Shown here: one piece after another, positions 1-7,862 of the stretch
Layout: every line of letters starts with the position of its first letter
Position numbering within the stretch: position 1 is the first letter of the stretch
Assembly (NCBI RefSeq): GCF_037914945.1
Contig: NZ_CP149788.1
Coordinates: 310,001 to 374,000, forward strand
Source: Haloterrigena sp. KLK7
GTDB taxonomy: Archaea; Halobacteriota; Halobacteria; Halobacteriales; Natrialbaceae
Direction of reading: 5' to 3'
Length of the DNA stretch: 64,000 bases
The notes under the pieces: model-generated
Seen by the model: only the letters and a program-made list of their open reading frames with translations
What the model was told of the DNA's origin: nothing
Databases searched by the model: none
Translations under genes and position numbers: made by a program

Positions 1-449
1 CTTTGGAGGGAGACAATATGTTTGCAGACGCGGAGCCTATGTTAAAGATAATTCGGCAGCTTCGGATGCCGTATTTGTTCATTTTAGATTCTGATAAGAT
101 GGATCCTGAGGAGAAGACTAAATCGGTGGCTTCGGATCTGGGGGTAAGTCCTGAGAATGTATATGTCCTAAAGAAGCCTGTTATTGAGTCATATTTGATT
201 GAGAGTGCAGAACCTATTGCAAGAGCTTTCAATATTCAGGATCTGGAGGTTGTTGAGGAATTCCTTGATGGAGCTGGAAAGAGGAATCATGCAAAGACTC
301 TGAATAGAATCTGTAAAGAGGAACTGGACCAGAGTATGAGTAAAAAGGCTATCAATGGTATAGTTTCTCGACATATGGAACGAGGTGAGATTCCTGGTGA
401 ACTCGACCAGCTTTTGAGGCGGGTAAGAGATATGCCAAGTGAAAGTTAG
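1..449 (+). CDS. C-terminal part of an OLD-family-type ATPase/nuclease (TOPRIM region), 5' end outside window
   Basis: The frame is open at the left edge, so this is the last ~148 codons of a longer gene. The visible part begins with a TOPRIM-like glutamate segment (LEGDNMFADAE), followed about 20 residues later by ILDSDKMD, the DxD of a TOPRIM metal site. The rest is helical and charged. In OLD-family proteins an N-terminal ABC-type ATPase is followed by such a TOPRIM nuclease domain, and several relatives act in phage defence; that role is inferred here because the ATPase half is not visible. The stop overlaps a 44-aa frame that in turn overlaps a 64-aa frame, so the three are probably translationally coupled. 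The gene is less GC-rich than the metabolic genes of the window, which fits accessory DNA. Confidence 0.6.
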   Translation, partial: LEGDNMFADAEPMLKIIRQLRMPYLFILDSDKMDPEEKTKSVASDLGVSPENVYVLKKPVIESYLIESAEPIARAFNIQDLEVVEEFLDGAGKRNHAKTLNRICKEELDQSMSKKAINGIVSRHMERGEIPGELDQLLRRVRDMPSES

Positions 450-573
450 TTCTGCCTTTCGAGGAACCTTTATAAACACTATCCTTCAGAAGATCGCTGA
501 TAACCAAAACCACTCAATAGCAGGCCAAGTCCAGAACTGGATCGACCGCTTCTACGAGGGCAATACTGAGTGA
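439..573 (+). CDS. Small 44-aa protein coupled to the OLD-type gene
   Basis: A GTG start lies inside the last codons of the upstream nuclease gene and the frame runs 44 codons (VKVSSAFRGTFINTILQKIA..., ending IDRFYEGNTE) to a TGA at 571-573. That stop overlaps the GTG start of the next frame (GTGA). Overlapping starts on both sides are the main support. The product has no recognisable domain. It may be a small accessory subunit, or the N-terminal part of one protein split from the next frame by a frameshift, since the two frames are contiguous and offset. Confidence 0.4.
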   Translation: MKVSSAFRGTFINTILQKIADNQNHSIAGQVQNWIDRFYEGNTE

Positions 574-764
574 AGGAGATCAACGGCTCAGATGAGGACG
601 AGTTTGAATACTGGCTGGAACGCCAATTAGGAGCTGATCCCAAGGCCCAGAAGTTGTACAAATTTCACGGCTACCTCCATAGTGACGGGATTGATACTGG
701 CACACGGCTTGGCTATCAGCGGAAGGTTCGAGACGAGTTGAACGAGGGTGGTAGCTTATTCTAA
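570..764 (+). CDS. Small acidic protein, 64 aa, unrecognised
   Basis: It starts with GTG overlapping the stop of the preceding 44-aa frame. The N-terminus is acidic and aromatic (INGSDEDEFEYWLERQLGAD), followed by a basic patch (GYQRKVRDELNEGG). No family is recognised. Its position as the last gene of the run that begins with the OLD-type nuclease suggests an associated small protein. A continuous fusion with the 44-aa frame, interrupted by a frameshift, is a real alternative. The 240 bp that follow show no gene. Confidence 0.4.
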   Translation: MKEINGSDEDEFEYWLERQLGADPKAQKLYKFHGYLHSDGIDTGTRLGYQRKVRDELNEGGSLF

Positions 765-1006
765 GTCATGTTAATAGTTCGAACGTACTTTCAATCCGGT
801 GGCCGTCACTGCAGGTTTGTATGCATCGAATCTCATCATCCTTATCGCCAGGTTCCATGTGATACTTTTCTGATCTGATGTCGGACTGGTAACGATCGCC
901 GGCCTTTGATGCACTCTGACTCCTCCCTACCGTATTCTAACGTTTTTCGAGAAGTATAATGCTGCTTTGTCAAAGAAGGATAGAAGACTGTCGGCGAAGA
1001 TGCCGA

Positions 1007-1603
1007 TTAAATCTTATCGAGAAGTTCCTCTTTCTTCTCCTCGAACTCTTCGTCGGACAATACATCGTCCTCATGTAGTTCTTTTAGCCGCTGCAACTGT
1101 TTAGTCGGGTCCAGTTCACTGCTTGAAACGGTTGTCTGCTGCAATTCTTCTACTTTGTTCCGAAGGAATTTGACAATTTCACGGCACTCATCCTTCCCTG
1201 GCTTGTCAACTTCGATGTGATACGCTTGGCTGTTCGTTTTCAATGACAGCCGCTTCTTCAACAGTCCGGTGTCCAGATCAATACTAGTAATATTTTGGTA
1301 TGGCACTGATCGTTCGTCAGTCCCGGTTAACTGCGGGATTTTAATCGCGGCTCGTGTATCGGTGAACGCGGTCCGGACGTAGCCTTTCGTCCCTGATTTC
1401 CGGCCTCTGTCATTGCCGAACAACGAGGTGCCGGACTCGTCCCCTGCGACATCGATTGTGCTGCCAGCGGTCATGTAGTGGATGGGTTCATCGTCGTCGA
1501 TAACATCGCCCATTTTCTTGACGCGTTTTTCGGTCACGTGGTTGCCTTGCGGTGAGGCGTTCATATTGCCGGATAAGTCGTCGTCTGACCCGAAGATTCC
1601 CAT
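1007..1603 (-). CDS. PH-domain protein with C-terminal SHOCT helix pair
   Basis: The 198-aa protein has an acidic disordered N-terminus, then a bacterial PH-type beta sandwich at roughly residues 40-150 (the KGYVRTAFTDTRAAIKIPQL and SLKTNSQAYHIEV strands), and finally a classic SHOCT module at about 165-198 (LQRLKELHEDDVLSDEEFEEKKEELL). SHOCT modules are short helical oligomerisation segments found at the ends of many small bacterial and archaeal proteins, and PH-SHOCT proteins are common in haloarchaea and their viruses. No signal peptide or membrane span is visible, so it is probably cytosolic. It is divergent from the small gene at 1759 across a 155-bp AT-rich spacer. Molecular function unknown. 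Confidence 0.75.
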   Translation of the reverse strand: MGIFGSDDDLSGNMNASPQGNHVTEKRVKKMGDVIDDDEPIHYMTAGSTIDVAGDESGTSLFGNDRGRKSGTKGYVRTAFTDTRAAIKIPQLTGTDERSVPYQNITSIDLDTGLLKKRLSLKTNSQAYHIEVDKPGKDECREIVKFLRNKVEELQQTTVSSSELDPTKQLQRLKELHEDDVLSDEEFEEKKEELLDKI

Positions 1604-1720
1604 TATAGTAGTGAGAATAACATCACAACCAATAAATGTACGTCTTCTAGTTTAGTCTGATTTTTGATAAGACAAGCACAACGAATCTGCCGACTGAAGG
1701 AGAGGTAATATCCAATCAAA

Positions 1721-1731
1721 CATATATAAAC
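1721..1731 (+). promoter_or_regulatory. TATA-box-like element for the gene at 1759
   Basis: CATATATAAAC lies about 30 nt before the ATG at 1759 in an AT-rich spacer. This is the expected distance for a haloarchaeal promoter with a leaderless or nearly leaderless transcript. Confidence 0.5.
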
Positions 1732-1758
1732 GGTAATTATTATATTAATTTCATTACA

Positions 1759-1977
1759 ATGAAAGAGGTTGAGATGAAACTGGCCGAGGTACACAGCGAT
1801 CTCGATTACGAAGACGTACTGATACTACGACCGGAGACATTCAGAGATGTATTATCGTCAATGGGCCTTCGACGCCGGGCAAATGCCCGTCTGGTCTACC
1901 AGAAGTTCTCAAGGAGACAGAACTATTATCTGAGGATGCCACTCGGAGCGGTATTATATCAGGATACAAGTCTGTAG
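1759..1977 (+). CDS. Small hypothetical protein, 72 aa
   Basis: The ATG sits about 28 nt after a good TATA-like element, which is the best support for this gene. The product begins with an acidic part (MKEVEMKLAEVHSDLDYEDV) and ends with a basic one (RRRANARLVYQKFSRRQNYYL), suggesting a small nucleic-acid-binding or antitoxin-like protein, but no family is recognised. It is divergent from the PH-SHOCT gene. The stop is followed by the remnant gene at 2057. Confidence 0.5.
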   Translation: MKEVEMKLAEVHSDLDYEDVLILRPETFRDVLSSMGLRRRANARLVYQKFSRRQNYYLRMPLGAVLYQDTSL

Positions 1978-2056
1978 TCAAGGGTCTCATAGAGTAGTTC
2001 TCACATCGTGATCACGGTGCTTCCCAGGTTGTCTCCGCGTTCGTAGTTGGTGAGAG

Positions 2057-2262
2057 CGACGACGGGAGATCGTCGAGACACTCAGCACCCGAGCAGTTCA
2101 GTTCGATGTCGAACCGTCGGTCTCGGTGACGACGAAAGGAGGTACGACTCGCTGGACGAGCTGCGCGACTCCAATCGGGACCGACTCGAGGGTGTGCCGG
2201 GGAGTGGTGAAGAACTGGCCGACGCCGTGCTCGAGAACGTACCCCGGATAAACGAGTCGTAG
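2057..2262 (+). pseudogene. Remnant of the small integrase-neighbour protein family (compare 18706)
   Basis: One frame from 2057 encodes RREIVETLSTRAVQFDVEP, closely matching the C-terminal part of a haloarchaeal small-protein family (I believe DUF7692) that is also present, broken, at 18706-18960. The N-terminal half is missing. After about 25 codons the sensible reading moves to another frame (DDERRYDSLDELRDSNRDRLEG...), pointing to a frameshift or a fusion with other coding debris. As at 18.7 kb, the remnant is followed on the opposite strand by the 3' end of the same integrase, so both loci look like copies of one module. Confidence 0.45.
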
Positions 2263-2538
2263 CCAGATAGTCCCAGATTAGTAAAACGATCCTCTATACT
2301 GTTCAGACAGGTTTTATCGATGTATTCGGTTATTTTTCGAGTATACAGACTATCCAGTGTTAAGTACTCTCGAGGTCATTTCCAACGATTGAGACGCTAC
2401 GCCGATGATTGGTGCCGGAGTCCGGATGTTATCGATCACTGAGAGAATCGTGTGTGGACTGAAATCAGACGCGAGCAGATCAAGGTGGGTGATATCGAAG
2501 GTTCGGGAGATCGAACGACGATAGATAGGTAGGACTGA

Positions 2539-2674
2539 TCAATCGCGAACCGCGTCAATACTGTCAGAGACCTCCTTCATCTTGGTATCTGAGTAGGCTT
2601 CGTGCGTCGTCTCGATCGACTGGTGACGCAGTACTTCTTGAGCCTTCTCTGAGAGCCCGTTCGCGTACAGATCA
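2539..2674 (-). pseudogene. 3' fragment of a tyrosine integrase (copy of the gene at 19024)
   Basis: The minus strand reads LYANGLSEKAQEVLRHQSIE...KMKEVSDSIDAVRD followed by TGA. This is nearly the same as the last ~45 residues of the intact integrase at 19024-20166, including the conserved His of LRHQS and the active-site Tyr of EAYSD. Similarity stops abruptly after GCGTACAGATCA, where the sequence changes to IS-related DNA. It is therefore a 5'-truncated remnant and not a gene. Confidence 0.85.
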
Positions 2675-2716
2675 GTCTTCCCAGCACTCAAGCGGCTGCG
2701 GTTCCAGAGAGACAGT

Positions 2717-2761
2717 GAACAGGTCTTGGACGGTCATAGCATCCGTCTCTAAGACCTGTTC
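2717..2761. repeat. 11-bp perfect inverted repeat at the edge of IS debris
   Basis: GAACAGGTCTT at 2717-2727 is repeated inverted as AAGACCTGTTC at 2751-2761, with a 23-nt loop. It lies between the integrase fragment and the IS630-type transposase remnant and is most simply an IS end or the junction of two nested elements. Confidence 0.55.
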
Positions 2762-2774
2762 GCTCTTTGGCTAG

Positions 2775-3275
2775 ACAGTGCCTGGCTACCGCATTGTCGC
2801 GATTAACCAGCACACGGAAGCGGTCGCAACCAACCAGAAACCCGATTGGTTCCCAGTGAACTCGCGCCCGAGACTGCCGGTCTCGGGCGCTCGTAGAAAG
2901 GTAAACATGCTCGGTGCAGTCAGTGACGACGGCGAACGGTTCATCGCTCTCACACCAAACCAGTTCAATGCTGAGGTCGCGAAACACTTCCTTCGGGCGG
3001 TACGCCAAGAGTTCGGCGAAAATCTTACGATCGTCCTAGACAATGCGAGCTACTTCATCGCGAAGGCGCTAAAGAAGCAGGCCGCCGCAGACGGCCTGCT
3101 TCTGGAATATCTGCCATCGCATTCGCCGGAGATGAACCCGCTCGAAAACTGCTGGCGGCAGCTCCGGGAAGGGCGAGCTAATCAGCTGTTTCAAACGGCT
3201 AATGGGGTCAAAGAGTACCTCTTAGCAGCTCTGCCAACACTCAGATCGCTGCAAATCTATGAGTATCTCTGCTAA
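2775..3275 (+). pseudogene. IS630-family transposase remnant (N-terminus missing)
   Basis: About 165 residues of an IS630/DDE_3 transposase remain. They include the INSRPR-type segment (WFPVNSRPRLPVSGARRKVNMLG), the second acidic residue in IVLDNASYF and the glutamate motif PSHSPEMNPLENCWRQLR. The helix-turn-helix half and the first catalytic aspartate are missing: an in-frame TAG lies just upstream of the visible part. The element is therefore inactive. No convincing pair of terminal repeats was found around it. Confidence 0.8.
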
Positions 3276-3591
3276 TGCCTATAGCATGTAAATTGGAGAT
3301 ACGGAGTAGGGTTCCCTGCCAGGAGAGTTGTGTATCTCGGTTGTCGCAGATCGGACAACCAATATACATCCACTCTCTGGTTTACTTTACCAATTGGGGG
3401 AATTCCTCCTTATCTTACTAATCAACCCATCGTCGTCAGATGTACGTCGCGTTCGACTGAAGCCGCCGTGCCTGTTGGAACACGGTTTCAGCCGCCCATT
3501 TCACCTGATCAACTATAATATCCTCAACGTGCAAAGCCGAGGGGTTTTCAAGATACTGGGTGTTGAGTATCTCCAGTGTCGAGAAACCTTC
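3276..3591. other. Gene-free stretch
   Basis: These ~315 bp between the IS630 remnant and the end of the next minus-strand gene hold no convincing gene, repeat or promoter. Longer plus-strand frames here run antisense through the gene at 3592-4293 and are taken as shadows. Confidence 0.5.
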
Positions 3592-4293
3592 TTATTTAAA
3601 GTGTTTTTCGAGTTTCTCTGCTGCCCGTTCCGCATTCTGTTCAACCTGATTGACCGTCTTTCCTCGCCGTTCAGCCCACTTTTCAACATTCGTATGGGTA
3701 CTATGCTTGAGCATCCGATAATCAAGTACTTCGTCAGTAGACAGACCAACCTCAAGCAGGAAATTGATTTCTCTGTTAGGAAGCGATTCACCGCCAATCC
3801 AACTGTATGTTTTTTGTATTACAACTGGACTGCCTCCGAGAAGGGCCGGTTGGCCTGTGATCCGACAGAGGTCTCGGGTTTCCACGAGCTCACGTGCCTG
3901 AAGGTCATGCGCTTTAAGCATACAATTTTGGAGACCTTGATCACCTGGAATACCGGTTTCGTCATCGAAATCTTGTTCCATCACAACGCCAATGTTTGGG
4001 GAAAGGTTCTCCAGAATAACATAATCGTGGGTGTTTATATACCAGTCTAACCCAGTCCCTCCTTCTTCCAATAATTCATATTTGGCCCCTTCTTCGTAAC
4101 ACTCCCTTAGAATCTCAGCTAAATCTTCATCTTCGAATCGGTCTTGAAAAGCCGCCAGAGCATCGTTAACTACTTCATTTGTATAGGTGCCGTAATCATC
4201 GGATACCCCTTCTATTGCTTTTTCAACATTCTCATCTGAAATTGGGTGGCTACTGGATCGGTGACGTGGCATAGATATACTTTCGAGTATCAT
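3592..4293 (-). CDS. Hypothetical protein with possible C-terminal helix-turn-helix, 233 aa
   Basis: The N-terminal ~130 residues are acidic and predicted alpha-helical (VEKAIEGVSDDYGTYTNEV...). The last 70 residues (LLEVGLSTDEVLDYRMLKHS, then VEKWAERRGKTVNQVEQNAE) have the spacing of a sigma-like or HTH module and may bind DNA. No family is recognised. The upstream ATG (4293) is kept because an AT-rich TATA-like AATAAAA lies about 20-25 nt before it; an internal ATG at 4272 is the alternative. Composition is moderately AT-rich, like the other accessory genes around it. Confidence 0.6.
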   Translation of the reverse strand: MILESISMPRHRSSSHPISDENVEKAIEGVSDDYGTYTNEVVNDALAAFQDRFEDEDLAEILRECYEEGAKYELLEEGGTGLDWYINTHDYVILENLSPNIGVVMEQDFDDETGIPGDQGLQNCMLKAHDLQARELVETRDLCRITGQPALLGGSPVVIQKTYSWIGGESLPNREINFLLEVGLSTDEVLDYRMLKHSTHTNVEKWAERRGKTVNQVEQNAERAAEKLEKHFK

Positions 4294-4354
4294 CTATATT
4301 ATTCTCATGGTTTTATTTATCTTGACGATGTAGATTAGATATACCTTCTTTCCA

Positions 4355-4486
4355 CTAGAGTAGGTCGGTCAGTTCGTTAACTGTCTCCTCGAGTTCCTGC
4401 TTTTCCTCGCGAAGTTCCGCTATCTGCTCGTCTTTCTCGTCGCTCTCTTCGCGGAGTTCTTCCACTTCCTCGCAGCAATCACACAT
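4355..4486 (-). CDS. 43-aa coiled-coil protein with CDCC N-terminus
   Basis: This short frame starts with an ATG overlapping the stop of the 77-aa gene upstream (4479-4712). It encodes MCDCCEEVEELREESDEKDE and then a continuous heptad-like coiled coil ending in NELTDLL. Start-stop overlap and strong heptad periodicity support it. The N-terminal CxCC may bind metal. Function unknown; it is probably made together with the 77-aa protein. Confidence 0.5.
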   Translation of the reverse strand: MCDCCEEVEELREESDEKDEQIAELREEKQELEETVNELTDLL

Positions 4487-4712
4487 CACTACCACCCCCG
4501 AACTTACTGTCAACTTCTTTAATTGTCTCGGTAATCTCGTCTACCCGCTCTTGTGAAAGGCCGTACTCGAGTAGAACGTACTCAACTGCTGCCGTAGCTA
4601 CGTAATCCTCTTGGATTACCGTTAGACGTTCTTTCTGTTTCCGAACCGTCTCCAGCAGCTCGGTGATCACTTCCCCGCTTGCTTCCTCTTCGCGCGTATT
4701 CTCTTTAGACAT
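4479..4712 (-). CDS. 77-aa hypothetical protein whose start codon abuts the IS element
   Basis: The product is a charged helical protein (ELLETVRKQKERLTVIQEDY...) of no known family. Its ATG straddles the exact boundary of the ISH3-type element: the A is the outermost base of the terminal repeat and the TG is host DNA. The original gene may therefore have been longer and been cut by the IS, with this frame now depending on a codon made at the junction. It overlaps the coiled-coil gene downstream. Confidence 0.5.
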   Translation of the reverse strand: MSKENTREEEASGEVITELLETVRKQKERLTVIQEDYVATAAVEYVLLEYGLSQERVDEITETIKEVDSKFGGGSDV

Positions 4713-4727
4713 CGGTAGTTCCCATCG
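4712..4727. repeat. Left terminal inverted repeat of the ISH3-type element
   Basis: TCGGTAGTTCCCATCG, perfectly complementary to 6138-6153. Confidence 0.85.
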
Positions 4728-4831
4728 TTCCTGATTACTGACTCGGTTTCTGGAGCAAAACGAACGCGATCAGTGCGACCGATCCAGTGAGTCAAAAGAG
4801 AGACGGCGATCTCACGCCAGTGAGAGCGCCG

Positions 4832-6067
4832 TCAACCCAGCCAAGACGCGAAGCTGTCGCTCGTTCGCAGGACTGCCGCTGGACGCGGGCTGAGACCGCC
4901 CGCGTCCAGCTGGTTGTAGGTCGCCGGGATGCCGACATCGTTGGTCGTCACTTCCCACTTGCGGCGTAACGTTTCGTCCAGAGAATGGTCGATGAACTCC
5001 CGGAACATCTCGAAGCGGAACCAGACGGGCAGTGCTCGCCCGCCGCGTCGTGGCGTGGCGAGCACGCCCCATCGCACGATGAGCCACAGATTCCGCAACA
5101 GGAAACTTACCAGCACGAACAACAACCGCACGACTGGATCAGTTGTGCTGGTCCGCGCACGCGCTTCGCACATCGTCCGGAAGGCTGTTTCAATGGCTGC
5201 GCGTTTCCGGTAGAGGGCTTCGACTTCTTTCGGCGTGCGATCGGCCAGATCGCACGCTACGTACGCTCGCACGAGCAAGCCATGCTTGCCCCGGTTTCCC
5301 TGCTGGGAGGAGACACAGACCGCGAGCGGGAAGCGCAGTTCCCGCTCGCTCCCCTCGTACATCACGTACTCCGTCCAGTAGGAGACTGTCATATCCAGTT
5401 TCTCGGCCATCTGTTTCCCACGGCGGATGATTGGGAGAGCGACTGGTGCAACTGCAGCCAGTCGCTCGATCGATGTGCCATCGTAGAAGCTACGGTCAGC
5501 GAGGAGTCCGGCCACGGTGAACGGAAGGGCCGCGACGTGGTCGAGCAGTCGCTCAACCACGTCGCTCTTCGGGTTGTCACTACGGACGGGTGTGACTGCG
5601 ATGACGAGTGGTTTAGCCCGACAGAGGACGAATCCAGCGAGGTAGCGATGGCACTGGGAGGTGCCATCGCGAGGCTTCGTGTGATAGAGTTCGCCAGGTT
5701 CAGCGTGTGGACAGCCGTGATAATGGATATCCACGAAGTCGACGCAGATGATCCTCGGCGCTGGGCCGAGGATCATCACCGCCTGCTGGCAGAGAAGACG
5801 GTTGACGGTAACTTCGAGTTCAGCGGCCGGAACGGTGTGAAGCTGGGCAAACGTGTAGTCATCGGAGTACGTTCCACAAGTGGTATCAGTAACAGCCTTG
5901 ATGGATTTCTGATCGACAGCGGCCTGGAGGAGCGTCTGTCGGATAATCCCGGAGTCGAAGCCGCAGCCTTCGACTCCGGGGATTGGGATCTCAAAGAGGA
6001 GATCAAGCGCTAAGGTTTCAAGGTCAGAGGCCGTAAGAACGGTGTCTGGATGGTAGAGGAACTTCAT
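4832..6067 (-). CDS. ISH3-family DDE transposase, 411 aa
   Basis: This is the single gene of the surrounding insertion sequence. The three acidic residues of the DDE site can be placed in ICVDFVDIHYHG (D110 or D113), LLADRSFYDG (D191) and YRKRAAIETAFR (E293), with the Y-x-K/R-R-x-x-I-E layout of IS4-superfamily transposases and the late hydrophobic segment LLFVLVSFLLRNLWLIV usual for ISH3 relatives. Length is near that expected for the family and there is no internal stop, so it is probably functional. It catalyses cut-and-paste transposition using the 16-bp terminal repeats. Confidence 0.88.
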   Translation of the reverse strand: MKFLYHPDTVLTASDLETLALDLLFEIPIPGVEGCGFDSGIIRQTLLQAAVDQKSIKAVTDTTCGTYSDDYTFAQLHTVPAAELEVTVNRLLCQQAVMILGPAPRIICVDFVDIHYHGCPHAEPGELYHTKPRDGTSQCHRYLAGFVLCRAKPLVIAVTPVRSDNPKSDVVERLLDHVAALPFTVAGLLADRSFYDGTSIERLAAVAPVALPIIRRGKQMAEKLDMTVSYWTEYVMYEGSERELRFPLAVCVSSQQGNRGKHGLLVRAYVACDLADRTPKEVEALYRKRAAIETAFRTMCEARARTSTTDPVVRLLFVLVSFLLRNLWLIVRWGVLATPRRGGRALPVWFRFEMFREFIDHSLDETLRRKWEVTTNDVGIPATYNQLDAGGLSPRPAAVLRTSDSFASWLG

Positions 6068-6137
6068 ACACCCATCCAGACGCTTCCTGAGAATCTAACC
6101 TTCTCAGTTCTAACTAACTCCTGACTAACTCCTGACT

Positions 6138-6153
6138 CGATGGGAACTACCGA
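6138..6153. repeat. Right terminal inverted repeat of the ISH3-type element
   Basis: CGATGGGAACTACCGA, the inverted partner of 4712-4727. Confidence 0.85.
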
Positions 6154-6376
6154 CTGTGAAAGTCGGACAGAAGACAGTGAATCAGCGGTAAGTCTAGATC
6201 GAGTAGTTACTAGAGCAGTTATCAAACTAACCGGTAGCTATCAAGAACAGCGTGCTGAACACTGTATTCACCGTCAATTCCGGTGTGTCGTTTAATTTGT
6301 CTGTACCGATGGAGAGTATCCTTCCCCTCTAATGATCCCAAGATTGAACCCTCAGTATTGGTAACTGCGTTACAAC

Positions 6377-6868
6377 ATGGTATTTGAGGTGAAGACTGAC
6401 GATAAACGGCCAGAGTACTTAGAGAACATTGACGTGGATTCAGAGTCTGGACTTGTGATTTTGCCAGTCTATAGCCCTCTATCTGAGGAGTCAAACAAAC
6501 TAGTAGATGCACCAGAAGCGGCTACGGTCGAAAAACTGTGGGAACAGAATGAGGTACATCATGAGCGAATTGAAGGAAAGGGCACGCTTGCTCAGTTCTC
6601 CGACGCGACTTCTCTCCCACCATTATACGCTACGTTTGAATTCATTAAAGACAATCCAGAAATTGTAATGATGGCCTTTGAAACTCTACAATTATACTAC
6701 CAACGACGAACTTCTGATGACGTAGAATTGGAAGTAACCGTAGAGTCAGAAAATAAATCTACCTCAATGAAATACACCGGATCTGTTGAAGGGCTCAAGA
6801 ATATCCCAGAGAAGATGTCCAACAAGTTGGAAATGGATTTCGAAATGAAAGAAGAAGACAATGACTGA
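6377..6868 (+). CDS. Hypothetical protein, 163 aa, first of an overlapping pair
   Basis: The protein has no signal peptide or membrane span. Its second half (about 95-155) reads as a long helix followed by a beta strand and another helix: FEFIKDNPEIVMMAFETLQL, then VELEVTVESENKSTSMKYTG, then SVEGLKNIPEKMSNKL. This layout resembles small effector-associated adaptor proteins of bacterial conflict systems, but the similarity is only in pattern and I do not assign a family. It overlaps the next gene by 8 nt, so the two are probably translated together. Composition is AT-rich relative to the metabolic genes. Confidence 0.6.
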   Translation: MVFEVKTDDKRPEYLENIDVDSESGLVILPVYSPLSEESNKLVDAPEAATVEKLWEQNEVHHERIEGKGTLAQFSDATSLPPLYATFEFIKDNPEIVMMAFETLQLYYQRRTSDDVELEVTVESENKSTSMKYTGSVEGLKNIPEKMSNKLEMDFEMKEEDND

Positions 6869-7691
6869 AATTCCCACTTCACCTCTCTTGAATGAAACTG
6901 TAGAGGAGGTGGCAGAAGAATACAATGAGGTGGCAACTGATGCTGAACGGTTTGCGTTCTTACCTCGTGGAATCGAGTATCAAAAAGAGAGGATTGATAA
7001 TCTGGATGAGTTTCTCGACTGGGTAGAAGAGAAATTTGAGGTCGCTCAGCAAAACCCCCTGAAAGGCGTAGGTAAGACGGGTAACCCAGGTCGCCCTGCT
7101 AATCAAATTCTCATGTTCATCTGTATGGCAAGGGCCCTGCGTAACGAACTCCAGATGTGGGTTCAGTTGAAAAACGAGGAGTGGGAATCTGCTTGGGGAT
7201 CGTTAATTGATGCTCAAGAATGGGCAAGCAGCGCAAAATCTGCTGATCCGATTTCTCAATTTTGTGGTATGGAAGGATACAAAGAAAAATTGATAAGTCA
7301 CGAGAGGTTCTTGTTCCCGCCCCATCAGTATGTGAGTCCGGGTATGGTGGTAGGTTCGTATATATGCAGTATCTGTGGTGAGGAATATGACTCATGCCCT
7401 CATCTCGAGGGTATTGCATACAATGGAGTTTTCTGTAACCGAGTTATCCGTGATATCGAATTTACTGAGGTCTCTTTCGTGGATGAGCCACACGACAAGA
7501 AAGCTCGTGTACGAGGACATTACACTGACGATGGATTTAGAAATCAGATGACCTGGGAAATCGAAGACGGTGAAGACGGCAGGGATGAAGAATTAGTTGG
7601 AGAGACACCAGATTATATTGATGATGATGACGTTGAAGACTTCCTTCAGATAGAGGCTACTGTGATGACAGCGGACGACGTTGAAGAATAG
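6861..7691 (+). CDS. Hypothetical protein with CxxC-type zinc site, 276 aa, second of an overlapping pair
   Basis: The N-terminal 150 residues are helical. In the centre is a cysteine cluster, CSICGEEYDSCPHLEGIAYNG (C169, C172, C179, H181, then C192), followed by IRDIEFTEVSFVDEP. The arrangement of a CSICG-x6-CPH knuckle followed by an xxSxVDxP strand recalls the segment seen in phage prohead-protease-like and related proteins. No catalytic residue can be named with confidence. The acidic C-terminus (IDDDDVEDF) is typical of haloarchaea. It overlaps the upstream gene; no other gene joins the unit. The pair sits right beside the IS element and could be a conflict or virus-derived module. Confidence 0.6.
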   Translation: MTEIPTSPLLNETVEEVAEEYNEVATDAERFAFLPRGIEYQKERIDNLDEFLDWVEEKFEVAQQNPLKGVGKTGNPGRPANQILMFICMARALRNELQMWVQLKNEEWESAWGSLIDAQEWASSAKSADPISQFCGMEGYKEKLISHERFLFPPHQYVSPGMVVGSYICSICGEEYDSCPHLEGIAYNGVFCNRVIRDIEFTEVSFVDEPHDKKARVRGHYTDDGFRNQMTWEIEDGEDGRDEELVGETPDYIDDDDVEDFLQIEATVMTADDVEE

Positions 7692-7862
7692 GTTCCCAAT
7701 TTGGTACTATATATAAGGGTGTCATAGAACAGTTCGCATACCCCTCTCTGTGACTCTCAAGCGACCGGTAAGTACAGGTACCAGCGTTAATAGCAACCGA
7801 ATCATGATAAAATCTTGACAATGTTAGATAGGTTCATGTAGTTTGATTGAGAGTACTGCCAT

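Larger units (their letters stand above)
4712..6153. mobile_element. ISH3-family insertion sequence, apparently complete
   Basis: The element of about 1442 bp is bounded by perfect 16-bp inverted repeats, TCGGTAGTTCCCATCG at 4712-4727 and its complement at 6138-6153, and carries one complete transposase gene on the minus strand. The sequences immediately outside (AGACA on the left, CTGTG on the right) do not form a target duplication, so the element has either lost its original flanks through rearrangement or inserted without a recognisable duplication. Inside the right end there is a tandem 11-bp repeat, ACTAACTCCTG twice (6113-6134). Confidence 0.85.

Noticed and set aside
3328-4050. Long plus-strand frame of 240 codons
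   Set aside because: It is antisense to the better-supported minus-strand gene at 3592-4293, and its product is rich in Phe, Cys and Leu, unlike haloarchaeal proteins.
4985-6013. Plus-strand frame of 342 codons across the IS element
   Set aside because: It is antisense to the ISH3-type transposase, which has clear catalytic motifs and terminal repeats.
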